From contig NZ_VSTH01000087.1 in the NCBI RefSeq assembly GCF_008123965.1, positions 1 through 64,000 of the forward strand: a stretch of DNA of 64,000 bases. Direction: 5' to 3'. The first letter of the stretch is position 1. Every line of letters begins with the position of its first letter. Below are positions 35,505-44,011 of this stretch, in pieces. Source of the stretch: Bradyrhizobium hipponense (GTDB lineage: Bacteria > Pseudomonadota > Alphaproteobacteria > Rhizobiales > Xanthobacteraceae). Under the pieces are notes generated by a model. It was not told the DNA's origin. It made no database searches and saw nothing but the letters and a program-made list of their open reading frames with translations. The position numbers were made by a program, and so were the translations under genes.

Positions 35505-36092
35505 ATGGCCCTGTTTCGCCTGCCATCCAGTGGACCCGCCGCCCTCGCGCCGCGCGGTAACGGGCTATTGCTGCGCGCGCCGCAGATGTCGGACTACCTG
35601 CAATGGGCCCACCTGCGCGAGACCAGCCGCGACTACCTCACGCCCTGGGAGCCGATCTGGCCGTCGGATGATCTCACCCGGTCCGGCTTCCGCCGTCGCC
35701 TGCGCCGCTATTCCGAGGACATCGCCGCGGACCGCTCCTATCCCTTTCTGGTCTTCCGGGAGCTCGACGGCGCCATGGTCGGCGGCATCACGCTGGCCAA
35801 TGTCCGGCGCGGCATCGTGCAGGCCGGCACTATCGGTTACTGGGTCGGGCAGCCCTATGCGCATCGCGGCTACATGACGGCCTCGCTGCGGGTGCTGCTG
35901 CCGACGCTGTTCGGCGAGCTCAATCTGCACCGGGTCGAGGCCGCTTGCATTCCCACCAATGCACCGTCGATCCGGGTGCTGGAGAAGTGTGGCTTCTCTC
36001 GAGAGGGGCTGGCGCGCCGCTATCTCTGCATCAACGGGATCTGGCAGGACCACCTGCTGTTCGGCCTGCTGCACGAGGATTTCCGCGGCTGA
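35505..36092 (+). CDS. GNAT acetyltransferase (RimJ-like)
   Basis: The 195-residue protein has a single GNAT fold of the RimJ/RimL branch. GYWVGQPYAHRGYMTASLRV contains the acetyl-CoA pyrophosphate loop, and VEAACIPTNAPSIRVLEKCG with the following GFSREGLARRY is the branch signature. Such enzymes acetylate ribosomal-protein N-termini, antibiotics or small amines. It follows the peptidase by 38 bases and is probably in the thrC operon. Confidence 0.9.
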   Translation: MALFRLPSSGPAALAPRGNGLLLRAPQMSDYLQWAHLRETSRDYLTPWEPIWPSDDLTRSGFRRRLRRYSEDIAADRSYPFLVFRELDGAMVGGITLANVRRGIVQAGTIGYWVGQPYAHRGYMTASLRVLLPTLFGELNLHRVEAACIPTNAPSIRVLEKCGFSREGLARRYLCINGIWQDHLLFGLLHEDFRG

Positions 36093-36237
36093 GCCGGGGG
36101 CTTCATGCGCGAGATCAATCTCATTCCAGCCCTCTGGTTTCCTGCTCTACTTCCTGCCTTGGGATCGCCGATTTTGGCGATATAACGGCGCGGGCCGGCT
36201 GGCATCAGCCGGGACGTGTCAAGGAGTACAGGCGTTC

Positions 36238-36891
36238 ATGAAGGAGCTTCGATCATTGCGGAATGCGCTACGGCGAGGTTCGGTGATCGCGCTGGCGCTG
36301 TCGGTCTCGTGTGCGACGATCTCGCCGGGGGCGGCCCAGTCGCTGACCGACCGCTTCAAGGGCTTGTTCGGCGGCACGTCCGACGAGCCGGCCCAGTCGA
36401 AGCCGGCGCCCGCGCCGGGGCAGCCGCCAGCCGACGACGAGATCGATTGTCCCCAGGTTACGGTGCGTGCCGGAGCGTCGACCTATGCGGTTGGTGCCAA
36501 CGGCAAGCAGGCGGTCGGCAATGACGTTCGCTTCCAGGCCTCCATCACCAAGATGGCGCGCGAATGCGCCCGCAACGGCGGCGACATCACCGTGCGTGTC
36601 GGCATCCAGGGCCGCGTCATTGCAGGTCCTGCGGGCGCGCCGACCTCGGTCGATGTCCCCCTGCGCGTCGCTGTGGTCCAGGGCGGCATCGGGGAAAAGG
36701 TGATCGCCTCGAAGGCCTACCGGACTAAGGTCGAGATGTCGGAGGCCGGCAGCGTGCCCTTCACATTCGTCGCCGAGGATCTCTCCTACCCGATGCCCTC
36801 GGCGGCGGTCGCAGATTCCTACATCTTCTACGTTGGCTTCGATCCGCAGGCGCTGTCGCCCGAACCGAAGCCGCGGGGAAAGAAGAAGTAG
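36238..36891 (+). CDS. Secreted protein of unknown function
   Basis: The 217-residue protein starts after AAGGAG. It has a basic N-terminus, a hydrophobic core (about 14-32) and a signal-peptidase-like site at GAAQS; a cysteine (VSCATIS) inside the core might instead make it a lipoprotein. A Pro/Ala-rich linker (about 50-66) precedes a conserved beta-rich domain starting DCPQVTVRAGASTYAVGA. This composition is common in rhizobial envelope proteins. No function can be assigned. Confidence 0.8.
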   Translation: MKELRSLRNALRRGSVIALALSVSCATISPGAAQSLTDRFKGLFGGTSDEPAQSKPAPAPGQPPADDEIDCPQVTVRAGASTYAVGANGKQAVGNDVRFQASITKMARECARNGGDITVRVGIQGRVIAGPAGAPTSVDVPLRVAVVQGGIGEKVIASKAYRTKVEMSEAGSVPFTFVAEDLSYPMPSAAVADSYIFYVGFDPQALSPEPKPRGKKK

Positions 36892-36935
36892 CGTACAGCC
36901 CGATGCGCGTTTGGGCGGCGGGTCGTTCCGCAAAC

Positions 36936-37018
36936 TCGTCATGCTTGTCCCGGGCATCCACGCCTTGGCTCCGTGCGATAAGAAAGTAGATGGCCGGGAC
37001 AAGGCCCGGCCATGACGA
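36936..37018. repeat. Palindromic repeat (GTCATGGCCGGG family), copy 2
   Basis: TCGTCATG...CTTGTCCCGGGCATCCACG pairs with the reverse set ending GGGACAAGGCCCGGCCATGA. It is a variant of the element at 2836-2922 with a shortened left arm. It lies in the convergent gap before the F0 ATP synthase operon terminator. Confidence 0.75.
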
Positions 37019-37040
37019 TAGGGAAGCATCTTGCCAAAGA

Positions 37041-37072
37041 AAAAAAGCCGGCGCTCATCGCGCCGGCTTTTT
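37041..37072. terminator. Bidirectional terminator of F0 operon and secreted-protein gene
   Basis: AAAAAGCCGGCG (37042-37053) pairs with CGCCGGCTTTTT (37061-37072); the innermost GCCGGCGC/GCGCCGGC stem leaves a TCATC loop. With an A-run on one side and T-run on the other, it can stop transcripts on both strands. It serves atpF from the right and the gene at 36238 from the left. Confidence 0.85.
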
Positions 37073-37093
37073 GATTGGTGAGGGAAGCTCGCC

Positions 37094-37579
37094 TCAGTTC
37101 AGCTTCTGCCGGACCTCGGTGATGCCCTTGGCGAGCAGGTCGTCGGCGACCTGGCCCTTGACCGACTGCGACAGGATGGTGGAGGCGGCCTGGACGGCGG
37201 CTTCCGCGGCTGCGGCGCGGACATCGGCGAGCGCCTGGGCCTCGGCGAGCGCGATCTTGCCCTCCGCGGTCTTGGTGCGACGGGCGACGAAGTCTTCCAT
37301 CTTCACCTTGGCGTCGGCCGCAATGCGGTCGGCTTCGGCCTTGGCGTTGGCGATGATATCGGCGGCCTCGCGCTCGGCCGTGGCGCTGCGGGCCTTGTAG
37401 CCGGCCAGCACCTTGGCGGCTTCCTGCTTGAGACGCGTTGCGTCGTCGAGTTCGGCCTTGATGCGGGCGGCGCGATGATCGAGCGTCGTCAGCACGGTCT
37501 TGTGGACGCCGAGATAGGCGAACACGACCATCAGGATGACGAAGGCGACGGCGACCCAGAATTCAGGTTCGAAGAACAT
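37094..37579 (-). CDS. atpF: ATP synthase F0 subunit b
   Basis: The 161-residue protein has one N-terminal membrane helix (about 5-27; EFWVAVAFVILMVVFAYLG) and a long charged coiled-coil stalk. It joins the membrane and catalytic sectors of ATP synthase. It is the last gene of an operon coding only F0 subunits, in the order atpI-atpB-atpE-atpG-atpF, as in photosynthetic and rhizobial alphaproteobacteria, where F1 genes lie elsewhere. A bidirectional terminator follows. Confidence 0.95.
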   Translation of the reverse strand: MFFEPEFWVAVAFVILMVVFAYLGVHKTVLTTLDHRAARIKAELDDATRLKQEAAKVLAGYKARSATAEREAADIIANAKAEADRIAADAKVKMEDFVARRTKTAEGKIALAEAQALADVRAAAAEAAVQAASTILSQSVKGQVADDLLAKGITEVRQKLN

Positions 37580-37584
37580 ATCGA

Positions 37585-38151
37585 CTAACCCTTCAAGGAC
37601 GCGTCAACGGCGGCATTGATCGACGCAGCGTCCGGAACAACGCCGGTGAGCTGCTGCACGATCGTGCCCGCCGCATCGGCCGCGATGCCACGGACGTTGC
37701 TCATCGCAGCCGTGCGGGTCGAGGCGATGGTCTTCTCCGCCTCGGCGAGCTTGGCTGCCAGCTGATCTTCCAAAGCCTTGCGCTCGGCTTCCGCCTGTGC
37801 GTTCAGCTTATCGCGGGTCTCGTTGCCGATCGCCTGCGCCCGCGCCCGCGCCGAAGCGAGCTCGCTTTCATAGGCCTTCAGCGCCGCGTCGGACATGTCC
37901 TTCAGCTTCTGCGCCTCGGCGAGGTCACCCTCGATCTTGTTCTGACGCGCCTCGATCGCACCGCCGATGCGCGGCAGAGCGAGCTTGGACACGATCACGT
38001 AAAGCACGACGAAGAAGATCGCGAGCGACACCAGTTGCGAGGCAAAGGTGCTGCTCTCGAACGGCGGAAAGCCGCTACCGTGGTGACCACCGTCAGCCTC
38101 GGTGTGAGCGCCCGCCGCCGGACTCTTTGCGCCGCCATGACTTTCAGCCAT
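37585..38151 (-). CDS. atpG: ATP synthase F0 subunit b'
   Basis: The 188-residue b-type subunit has a longer N-terminal extension (SHGGAKSPAAGAHTEADGG) before its membrane helix (about 37-57; LVSLAIFFVVLYVIVSKLAL) and then the coiled-coil stalk. A pair of unlike b subunits (b and b') is usual in alphaproteobacteria. Five bases separate it from atpF. The b' gene is variously named atpG, atpX or atpF2. Confidence 0.93.
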   Translation of the reverse strand: MAESHGGAKSPAAGAHTEADGGHHGSGFPPFESSTFASQLVSLAIFFVVLYVIVSKLALPRIGGAIEARQNKIEGDLAEAQKLKDMSDAALKAYESELASARARAQAIGNETRDKLNAQAEAERKALEDQLAAKLAEAEKTIASTRTAAMSNVRGIAADAAGTIVQQLTGVVPDAASINAAVDASLKG

Positions 38152-38210
38152 GGAGTACTCCTGTTGCTGTCAAGTGCGCCGCTTCGGTTGAAGCGGCGCG
38201 AAGTACGTCC

Positions 38211-38441
38211 TCAGAGCGGAACGAACAGCAGCAGCAGCGCGATCAGCAGCGAGAAGATGCCGAGCGCTTCGGTCACGGCGAAGCCGAAGATCAGGTTGCC
38301 GAACTGGCCCTGAGCAGCCGACGGATTGCGAACGGCTGCGGCGAGGTAGTTACCGAAGATCACGCCGACGCCGACGCCCGCACCGCCCATGCCGATGCAC
38401 GCGATGCCCGCGCCGATAAGTTTTGCTGCTGCCGGATCCAT
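38211..38441 (-). CDS. atpE: ATP synthase F0 subunit c
   Basis: The 76-residue hairpin of two membrane helices forms the proton-driven rotor ring. The N-terminal helix holds a glycine-rich stretch (GMGGAGVGVGVIFGN), the polar loop is RNPSAAQGQ, and the proton-carrying glutamate lies in GFAVTEALGIF (Glu58). The start at 38441 (MDPAAAKLIG) follows GGAG; the frame stays open upstream but runs antisense-like through atpB and is not translated. TCCTTGGAGG upstream on the coding side supports it. Confidence 0.96.
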   Translation of the reverse strand: MDPAAAKLIGAGIACIGMGGAGVGVGVIFGNYLAAAVRNPSAAQGQFGNLIFGFAVTEALGIFSLLIALLLLFVPL

Positions 38442-38494
38442 TTTTGACTCCTTGGAGGAAAGATTGGGTTGTGGGTGGGAACTCCCCGGACCGC

Positions 38495-39244
38495 TCAGTG
38501 TCCCGGATGAATGGCGTCGTTGAGGTAGATGCAGGTCAGGATCGCGAACACGTAAGCCTGGAGGAACGCGACCAGGAGTTCGAGCGATGTCAGTGCGACC
38601 GTGAGCGCCAGCGGCAGCACGCCGCCGATCCAACCGACGGCGCCGAGCGAGAAGCCGAGCATCGCGACGAAGCCCGCGAACACCTTCAGCGCGATGTGGC
38701 CGGCCAGCATGTTGGCGAAGAGACGGACGCTGTGGGAGACCGGCCGCAGGAAGAACGACAGGATCTCGATGAACATGACCAGCGGCAGGATGTAGATGGG
38801 GACGCCGTGGGGAACGAAAATCTTGAAGAATTTCAGGCCGTTCTTGTAAAGGCCGTAGATCAGGACGGTGAAGAAGACCAGCAGCGCGAGCGCCGCGGTG
38901 ACGATCAGATGGCTCGAGATCGTGAAGGTGTAGGGGATGATCCCGACCAGGTTCGAGACGCAAATGAACATGAACAGCGAGAAGATCAGCGGGAAGAACT
39001 TCATGCCTTCCGAGCCGGCAGTCGAACGGATGGTCGACGCCACGAACTCGTAGGAGATCTCGGCGACCGACTGGAGGCGCCCGGGAACCAGCTGGGTGCC
39101 GCTGGCGAGCATCAGGAGCGAGATCACCACCACTGCCACCAGCATGTAGAGCGACGAATTGGTGAAGGCGATCGTGTGATTGCCGATATGGCCGATCGTG
39201 AAAAGAGGCTCGATGTTGAACTGGTGGATCGGATCGATTTTCAT
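38495..39244 (-). CDS. atpB: ATP synthase F0 subunit a
   Basis: The 249-residue protein with five to six membrane helices forms the proton half-channels. The essential arginine is in SVRLFANMLAGHIALKVFAG, the family signature, and ELLVAFLQAYVFAILTCIYL follows near the C-terminus. It follows atpI after a 113-base gap rich in CCGGC hairpins. Length and motifs are full. Confidence 0.96.
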   Translation of the reverse strand: MKIDPIHQFNIEPLFTIGHIGNHTIAFTNSSLYMLVAVVVISLLMLASGTQLVPGRLQSVAEISYEFVASTIRSTAGSEGMKFFPLIFSLFMFICVSNLVGIIPYTFTISSHLIVTAALALLVFFTVLIYGLYKNGLKFFKIFVPHGVPIYILPLVMFIEILSFFLRPVSHSVRLFANMLAGHIALKVFAGFVAMLGFSLGAVGWIGGVLPLALTVALTSLELLVAFLQAYVFAILTCIYLNDAIHPGH

Positions 39245-39357
39245 CAGCGCGGCATCTCTTGGTCTGCCGGACTAGCCGGCTGGTCTCGGTCTACCGGCCG
39301 GGCCGGCCCGTACCGGCGAAGCCGGCACGATCAGTTCCTCTCCTCTTGTCGGATCAG

Positions 39358-39732
39358 CTACGACCCACCGCGCCTGTTTTGACCCGCACCTGCCGTTCTC
39401 ACCACATTCACCACGCCGGCCACGAAGCCCAGCAGCAGGAACACGATAAATCCGAAAGGCGACGTCGACAGCAAGCGGTCGAAACCCCAGCCAATCCCCG
39501 CTCCGACAACGACCCCGGCGACCAACTCGGAGGATAACCGAAAACCAAGCGCCATCGCCGAGGCTCTGGCCGCTCTGTCTTCACCGTCACCTGCGGGTTG
39601 CTCGGTCTTGATCCGTCGGTCGCGTAATTCGGACAACCGTTGGTCAAGACTTCCGAGCCGTTCGGAAAGCGCAGCTTCCTCGGACGATCTATCGCCGTTT
39701 CCATTCTCGCCGTGTCCCGCGCTCTGTGCCAT
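39358..39732 (-). CDS. atpI: ATP synthase accessory subunit I (AtpI/AtpZ)
   Basis: The 124-residue protein has a charged, helical N-terminal half (about 1-60) and two membrane helices (about 66-88 and 92-112), with GAGIGWGFDRLL between them. AtpI helps assemble the c-ring. It is the first gene of the F0 operon; a good promoter lies at 39799-39827, leaving a leader of about 60 bases. Confidence 0.9.
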   Translation of the reverse strand: MAQSAGHGENGNGDRSSEEAALSERLGSLDQRLSELRDRRIKTEQPAGDGEDRAARASAMALGFRLSSELVAGVVVGAGIGWGFDRLLSTSPFGFIVFLLLGFVAGVVNVVRTAGAGQNRRGGS

Positions 39733-39798
39733 GCAACAAAGACCCGAAACGCCGCGCCCAAGTGGAAATTACGTCCGCCACCCTCAAAAGCCGCGCGG

Positions 39799-39827
39799 AC
39801 CATACTGAGCACACATAATCAAGTCAA
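39799..39827 (-). promoter_or_regulatory. Promoter of the F0 ATP synthase operon
   Basis: On the minus strand TTGACT (39827-39822) and TATGGT (39804-39799) are separated by exactly 17 bases. Transcription would begin near 39792, about 60 bases before the atpI start. The match is good for a housekeeping sigma-70-type promoter in alphaproteobacteria. Confidence 0.55.
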
Positions 39828-40090
39828 GCCGGGTCACGAATGCGTCGTCTCCGATTATCCATTTGATTTAATTGATGATATTGTCGTGCGCGCCAGCGCC
39901 GCACATAGCGTGACGCCGCAGCGCAGCAGCTGCCCGCGCGATCTGCCGATGCGGCCGAGATTTCGCCATGCCGCCGGGATCAAAAGGATCGCTGCGGCCG
40001 TTGATTTCATTGACCGGTTTAGGCGGCGGATACCGCCGCCGCGGTGTAGACTTGCAGGAAAGAAGCAGCAGCGCCGTGGCGGAGAGCGCG
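39828..40090. other. Non-coding gap before a secreted coiled-coil protein
   Basis: With the promoter and leader to its left this makes a 358-base gap between divergent genes. It contains an AT-rich patch around 39855-39885 (ATTTGATTTAATTGATGATA) that may serve the plus-strand gene at 40091. Open frames here are short or have arginine-rich, shadow-like composition. No repeat is evident. Confidence 0.5.
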
Positions 40091-40612
40091 ATGAGACCAA
40101 CCAAATCATCCACAACATCATGGCTTGCAGCCTTGGCGCTCGCCGCCCTGGTTGCAATCAGCGGCGGCCTCGTTGCCGCGCAATCCACGCCCGACAGCGA
40201 CAATGGCCGCTATTCCATGACGCCCATCCCGGAGGGCGTGCTGCGGCTCGACACCCGCACGGGCACGATGTCGACCTGCACGAAGAACGGCACCGACTGG
40301 GCCTGTTACGCAGTGCCCGACGAGCGCGCTGCATTCGATGCCGAGATCGGCCGGCTCCAGGCCGAGGTGGACAAGCTGAAGGGCCAACTCGCTACCGGGC
40401 CGACTGTGTCGGGCAAGGTCGACGAGGCGCTGCCGAAGTCAGATCCGTTGAAGAAGGCGGAGCCGAAGGTTGCCGACGGTGACCGCAAGATCGAGATCCC
40501 GCTGCCGAGTGACCAGGACATCGACCGCGTGATGTCGTTCCTGGAAAAGGCCTGGCGGCGGCTGATCGACATGGCGAGCCGCGTCCAGAAGGACGTGTCG
40601 GGGAAGATTTGA
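40091..40612 (+). CDS. Secreted coiled-coil protein of unknown function
   Basis: The 173-residue protein starts after GGAGAGCG. A signal peptide or anchor (about 12-35) is followed by GRYSMTPIPEGVLRLDTRTG and a CTKNGTDWACYAVPDE block with two cysteines. A short coiled coil (about 82-100) and a charged C-terminal helix (DIDRVMSFLEKAWRRLIDMA) follow. The LRLDTRTG...C...W.C pattern recurs in rhizobial hypothetical proteins. Function is not known. Confidence 0.8.
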   Translation: MRPTKSSTTSWLAALALAALVAISGGLVAAQSTPDSDNGRYSMTPIPEGVLRLDTRTGTMSTCTKNGTDWACYAVPDERAAFDAEIGRLQAEVDKLKGQLATGPTVSGKVDEALPKSDPLKKAEPKVADGDRKIEIPLPSDQDIDRVMSFLEKAWRRLIDMASRVQKDVSGKI

Positions 40613-40620
40613 ATTGTCTG

Positions 40621-40741
40621 CGGCGGCATCCCGGCGTAGGCCGGAACCCATACGCCGCGGCGTCTTTGTTTTCCAGATGCGCGTCGCCACCTTTCGCCAC
40701 GTCAGGCATTTGGGAGTATGTGCCCCGGCCTTTGCCGGGGA
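40621..40741. repeat. Palindromic repeat remnants
   Basis: CCCGGCGTAGGCCGGAACCC followed by ATACGCCGCGGCGT resembles another interspersed palindrome type of Bradyrhizobium. A second hairpin, CCCCGGC (40723-40729) / GCCGGGG (40734-40740), lies at the right. It occupies the gap between two same-strand genes. Confidence 0.5.
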
Positions 40742-40759
40742 AACGCATCGAGAGCTTTC

Positions 40760-41239
40760 ATGACCTCAACCAAAGCGCAGACCCGCTCGACACCGTCGAC
40801 TGTGCACGCCACGAGCGTCAGCACTGCGACGCTGACGGTGCAGACCTCAGGCTGCGGCTTCATCGACCTCACGCCCGAAGCTGCGAAGTTCATCGCCGAC
40901 GTTCATGCGCGGGACGGCGCGCTGACGCTGTTTATCCGGCACACCTCTGCGTCGCTGACAATCCAGGAGAATGCCGATCCTTCCGTGCTCGTTGATCTCA
41001 CCACGGTGCTGGCGCGGCTCGCGCCGGACGATGAAGATGCAGGCTGGACTCACGACACCGAAGGGCCGGACGATATGCCCGCGCATATCAAGACCATGCT
41101 GACAGGGACCTCGTTGCAGGTACCGGTCCTAGGTGGCGCGCTTGCGCTGGGCACCTGGCAGGCGATCTATCTGATCGAGCATCGTATCCGCCCGCATCGG
41201 CGCGAGGTCGTGCTGCAATTTATCGGCGCGTCGCGATGA
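40760..41239 (+). CDS. YjbQ-family (UPF0047) protein
   Basis: The 159-residue protein has the YjbQ/UPF0047 fold with LFIRHTSASLTIQENADPSV and LGTWQAIYLIEHRIRPHRRE, the family signature with conserved histidines at a putative active site. Members show weak thiamine-phosphate synthase activity in some tests, but the true role is open. ATG at 40760 is preferred to an upstream in-frame start that would begin in a repeat. A bidirectional terminator follows. Confidence 0.9.
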   Translation: MTSTKAQTRSTPSTVHATSVSTATLTVQTSGCGFIDLTPEAAKFIADVHARDGALTLFIRHTSASLTIQENADPSVLVDLTTVLARLAPDDEDAGWTHDTEGPDDMPAHIKTMLTGTSLQVPVLGGALALGTWQAIYLIEHRIRPHRREVVLQFIGASR

Positions 41240-41246
41240 CAAAATA

Positions 41247-41276
41247 AAACCGGCCGCAGGTGCCTGCGGCCGGTTT
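41247..41276. terminator. Bidirectional terminator
   Basis: AAACCGGCCGCAGG (41247-41260) and CCTGCGGCCGGTTT (41263-41276) form a 14-bp perfect inverted repeat with A/T ends. It lies between the convergent yjbQ and MHS transporter genes and can end both. Confidence 0.75.
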
Positions 41277-41316
41277 GTAGTCCGTGGAGCCGGCGTCGTA
41301 CGCCGGCATCCTGCGA

Positions 41317-42981
41317 TCAGTTCGACTTGATGTCGACGTCCTTGGTTTCGGGGAGGAAGAGGAAGCCGACCACTGCGGTGATCACCGCGAACGCGATCGG
41401 ATACCAGAGGCCCGCATAGATGTCGCCGGTCGAGGCCACGATCGCGAATGCGGTCGCGGGCAACAGGCCGCCGAACCAGCCGTTGCCGATGTGATACGGC
41501 AGCGACATCGAGGTGTAGCGGATCTTGGTCGGGAACAGTTCGACCAGCATCGCCGCGATCGGCCCGTAGACCATCGTGACGAAGATCACCAGGATGAACA
41601 AGAGTCCGATGATCGCTGCGACCTGCGGGCGGAAGATGTCGAACGGATTCGACATCTTCACGATGCCAGCGTCACCCGTCTTGGGATAGCCGGCCGCCTG
41701 CACCGCAGCGAGCACCGCCGGGTTGCTGTCCTTGGCATTGGCGTAGGCCACGTCCTTGCCGTTGACGACGACCTTGACGCCGGAGCCGGCCGCGCCGCTG
41801 GTTGTTGCGTACTTGACCGACGACTGCGACAGGAAGGCGCGTGCCGTGTCGCATGGCGAGGTGAAGACGCGGGTACCGACCGGGTTGAACAGGTCGCCGC
41901 AGCCCGCGGGATCGGCCACCACCTCGACCTTCGTTGCCTCGATCGCCTTCTCCAGCGCCGGATTGGCATTGCTGGTGATCATCTTGAAGATCGGGAAGAA
42001 GGTCAGCGCCGCAATCAGGCAGCCGCCGAGGATGATCGGCTTGCGGCCGATCTTGTCCGAGAGCGCGCCGAACACGATGAAGAAGCCGGTGCCGAACAGG
42101 AGCGACCAGGCGATCAGCAGGTTCGCCGTGTAGCCGTCGACCTTCAGGATCGATTGCAGAAAGAACAGCGCGTAGAACTGGCCTGTGTACCAGACCACGC
42201 CCTGGCCCATCGTGCCCCCGAGCAGCGCGAGCAGCACGAGCTTGCCGTTCTTCCAGTTGGCGAAGGCCTCCGTCAGCGGCGCCTTCGAGCTCTTGCCCTC
42301 GTCCTTCATCTTCTGGAAGATCGGCGATTCATTGAGGCGGAGACGGATCCAGACCGAGACGCCGAGCAACAGCACGGAGACCAGGAACGGGATGCGCCAG
42401 CCCCACGCAGCGAAATCGGCTTCGCCGATCGCGGAACGGGTGAACAGGATCACCAGCAGCGACAGGAACAGGCCGAGCGTCGCGGTGGTCTGGATGAACG
42501 AGGTGTAGTAGCCGCGCTTGCCGTTCGGCGCATGCTCGGCGACATAGGTGGCCGCACCGCCATACTCGCCGCCGAGGGCGAGACCCTGGGCGAGACGCAA
42601 CGCGATCAGGATCACGGGAGCTGCGAAGCCGATGGTCGCGGCGTTCGGCAGCAGGCCGACGATGAAGGTCGACAGACCCATGATCAGGATGGTGACAAGG
42701 AAGGTGTATTTGCGGCCGACGATGTCGCCGATACGGCCGAACACGATGGCACCGAACGGGCGGACCAGGAAGCCCGCAGCAAACGCCAGCAGCGCGAAGA
42801 TGTCGCGCGTTGCCGGCGGATAGGCCGAGAAGAACTGCGCGCCGATGATCGAAGCCAGCGATCCGTAAAGGTAGAAGTCGTACCACTCGAAGACGGTACC
42901 GAGCGAGGAGGCGAGAATGACGAAACGTTCGTCCTTCGTCATACCTCCTGTGCGCGCCTGAGACACAGCCATTGTCGACAT
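41317..42981 (-). CDS. MHS-family MFS transporter with large loop
   Basis: The 554-residue permease is of the metabolite:H+ symporter (ProP/KgtP-like) family. FEWYDFYLYGSLA and GGEYGGAATYVAEHAP are signatures, and RLNESPIFQKMK is the usual central loop. It is about 110 residues longer than typical members because of an insertion (about 330-445) between a late helix and VAAIIGLLFILVIF; the insertion has two cysteines (PAGCGDL, SPCDTA). The start at 42981 (MSTMAVSQART) is chosen by family length. It probably imports a carboxylate; the CrbSR-like pair next door supports that but does not prove it. Confidence 0.9.
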   Translation of the reverse strand: MSTMAVSQARTGGMTKDERFVILASSLGTVFEWYDFYLYGSLASIIGAQFFSAYPPATRDIFALLAFAAGFLVRPFGAIVFGRIGDIVGRKYTFLVTILIMGLSTFIVGLLPNAATIGFAAPVILIALRLAQGLALGGEYGGAATYVAEHAPNGKRGYYTSFIQTTATLGLFLSLLVILFTRSAIGEADFAAWGWRIPFLVSVLLLGVSVWIRLRLNESPIFQKMKDEGKSSKAPLTEAFANWKNGKLVLLALLGGTMGQGVVWYTGQFYALFFLQSILKVDGYTANLLIAWSLLFGTGFFIVFGALSDKIGRKPIILGGCLIAALTFFPIFKMITSNANPALEKAIEATKVEVVADPAGCGDLFNPVGTRVFTSPCDTARAFLSQSSVKYATTSGAAGSGVKVVVNGKDVAYANAKDSNPAVLAAVQAAGYPKTGDAGIVKMSNPFDIFRPQVAAIIGLLFILVIFVTMVYGPIAAMLVELFPTKIRYTSMSLPYHIGNGWFGGLLPATAFAIVASTGDIYAGLWYPIAFAVITAVVGFLFLPETKDVDIKSN

Positions 42982-43285
42982 GTTGCGATCGCTCCCCGAA
43001 ACGTGTTTCCTCATGTCCCCGACGTCCGGATCCTCCCGGATCGACCAGGGCCTTGCCACTAAAGTAACATCGCCGTGAAACCGACCCCAATACGACTTTC
43101 GGCCTTGCGCACCGACGCTCGCATGATGCGCGGGTATTGGGTGCCGCGCAGTAGCACGCGGCTTGTGGATTAACCCCTTTGCTACAAAGGGATAATGTGC
43201 ACTTGCATGCCACGGCCGGTCGGGGAAGAATTGAGCCGACCCGGATTCGGCTGACTGGCCCCGCGCGAACGATAGCAAGAGATCG
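42982..43285. other. Divergent regulatory gap with palindrome
   Basis: This 304-base gap separates the MHS transporter and the response regulator gene. CCCTTTG (43175-43181) and CAAAGGG (43185-43191) form a perfect 7-3-7 inverted repeat about 95 bases before the regulator start, with GATAAT touching its right end as a possible -10. No good -35 is in place, and a sigma-54 spacing does not fit. No gene is seen. Confidence 0.45.
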
Positions 43286-43957
43286 ATGAACGCTCCCTCG
43301 ACCCATCTCATCATCGCCGATGATCACCCGCTATTCCGCGATGCGCTTCGGCAGGCGGTGGCCGGCGTCCTGACCTCGGCCAAGATCGATGAGGCCGGAT
43401 CGTTCGAGGATTTGACCAAGTTCCTGGAGCAGACGTCCGATGTCGACCTGATCCTGCTCGACCTCTCGATGCCCGGGATTTCAGGCTTTTCCGGCCTGAT
43501 CTATCTGCGCGCGCAATATCCTGCGATCCCGGTGGTCATTGTCTCGGCCTCCGACGACAGCGCCACGATCCGCCGCTCGCTCGATTTCGGCGCCTCCGGC
43601 TTCATTCCGAAGCGCTTCGGGGTCGAGACGCTGCGCGATGCGATCCTCAAAGTCATGGAGGGAGATGTCTGGGTTCCCGCCGACACCGATCTGTCGGGCG
43701 CCGCCGACCCCGACATGACCCGGCTGCGCGACCGCCTGGTGACGCTGACGCCGCAGCAGGTGCGGGTTCTGATGATGCTGTCGGAGGGCCTTCTCAACAA
43801 GCAGATCGCCTACGAGCTCGGTGTTTCCGAGGCCACCATCAAGGCCCATGTCTCGGCGATTCTGCAAAAGCTCGGTGTCGAAAGCCGCACCCAGGCTGTG
43901 ATCGCCGCCGCGAAGATCGCCGGCGGGCAGTGGAGGCAGGGCACCCCGACGGGGTAG
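43286..43957 (+). CDS. CrbR/ErdR-like response regulator
   Basis: The 223-residue regulator has a receiver domain (about 6-125; Asp12/Asp13, phospho-acceptor Asp59 in LILLDLSMPGISGFSGLIYL, lysine in FIPKRFG) and a LuxR helix-turn-helix (about 150-215). The segment TPQQVRVLMMLSEGLLNKQI followed by AYELGVSEATIKAH closely recalls CrbR of Vibrio and ErdR of Pseudomonas, which with the transporter-kinase CrbS/MxtR control acetate metabolism (acs). The convergent gene at 44012 is such a kinase. Identity is from recalled family motifs. Confidence 0.88.
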   Translation: MNAPSTHLIIADDHPLFRDALRQAVAGVLTSAKIDEAGSFEDLTKFLEQTSDVDLILLDLSMPGISGFSGLIYLRAQYPAIPVVIVSASDDSATIRRSLDFGASGFIPKRFGVETLRDAILKVMEGDVWVPADTDLSGAADPDMTRLRDRLVTLTPQQVRVLMMLSEGLLNKQIAYELGVSEATIKAHVSAILQKLGVESRTQAVIAAAKIAGGQWRQGTPTG

Positions 43958-44011
43958 CAACTGCTGTTGTTATCCGGGCTCGCTTCGCTCGGGCCATGAA
44001 ATGACACCAGC

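Noticed and set aside
43163..43183. Sigma-54 promoter before the CrbR-like gene
   Set aside because: GG and GC elements are present but 14 bases apart, not the required 12.
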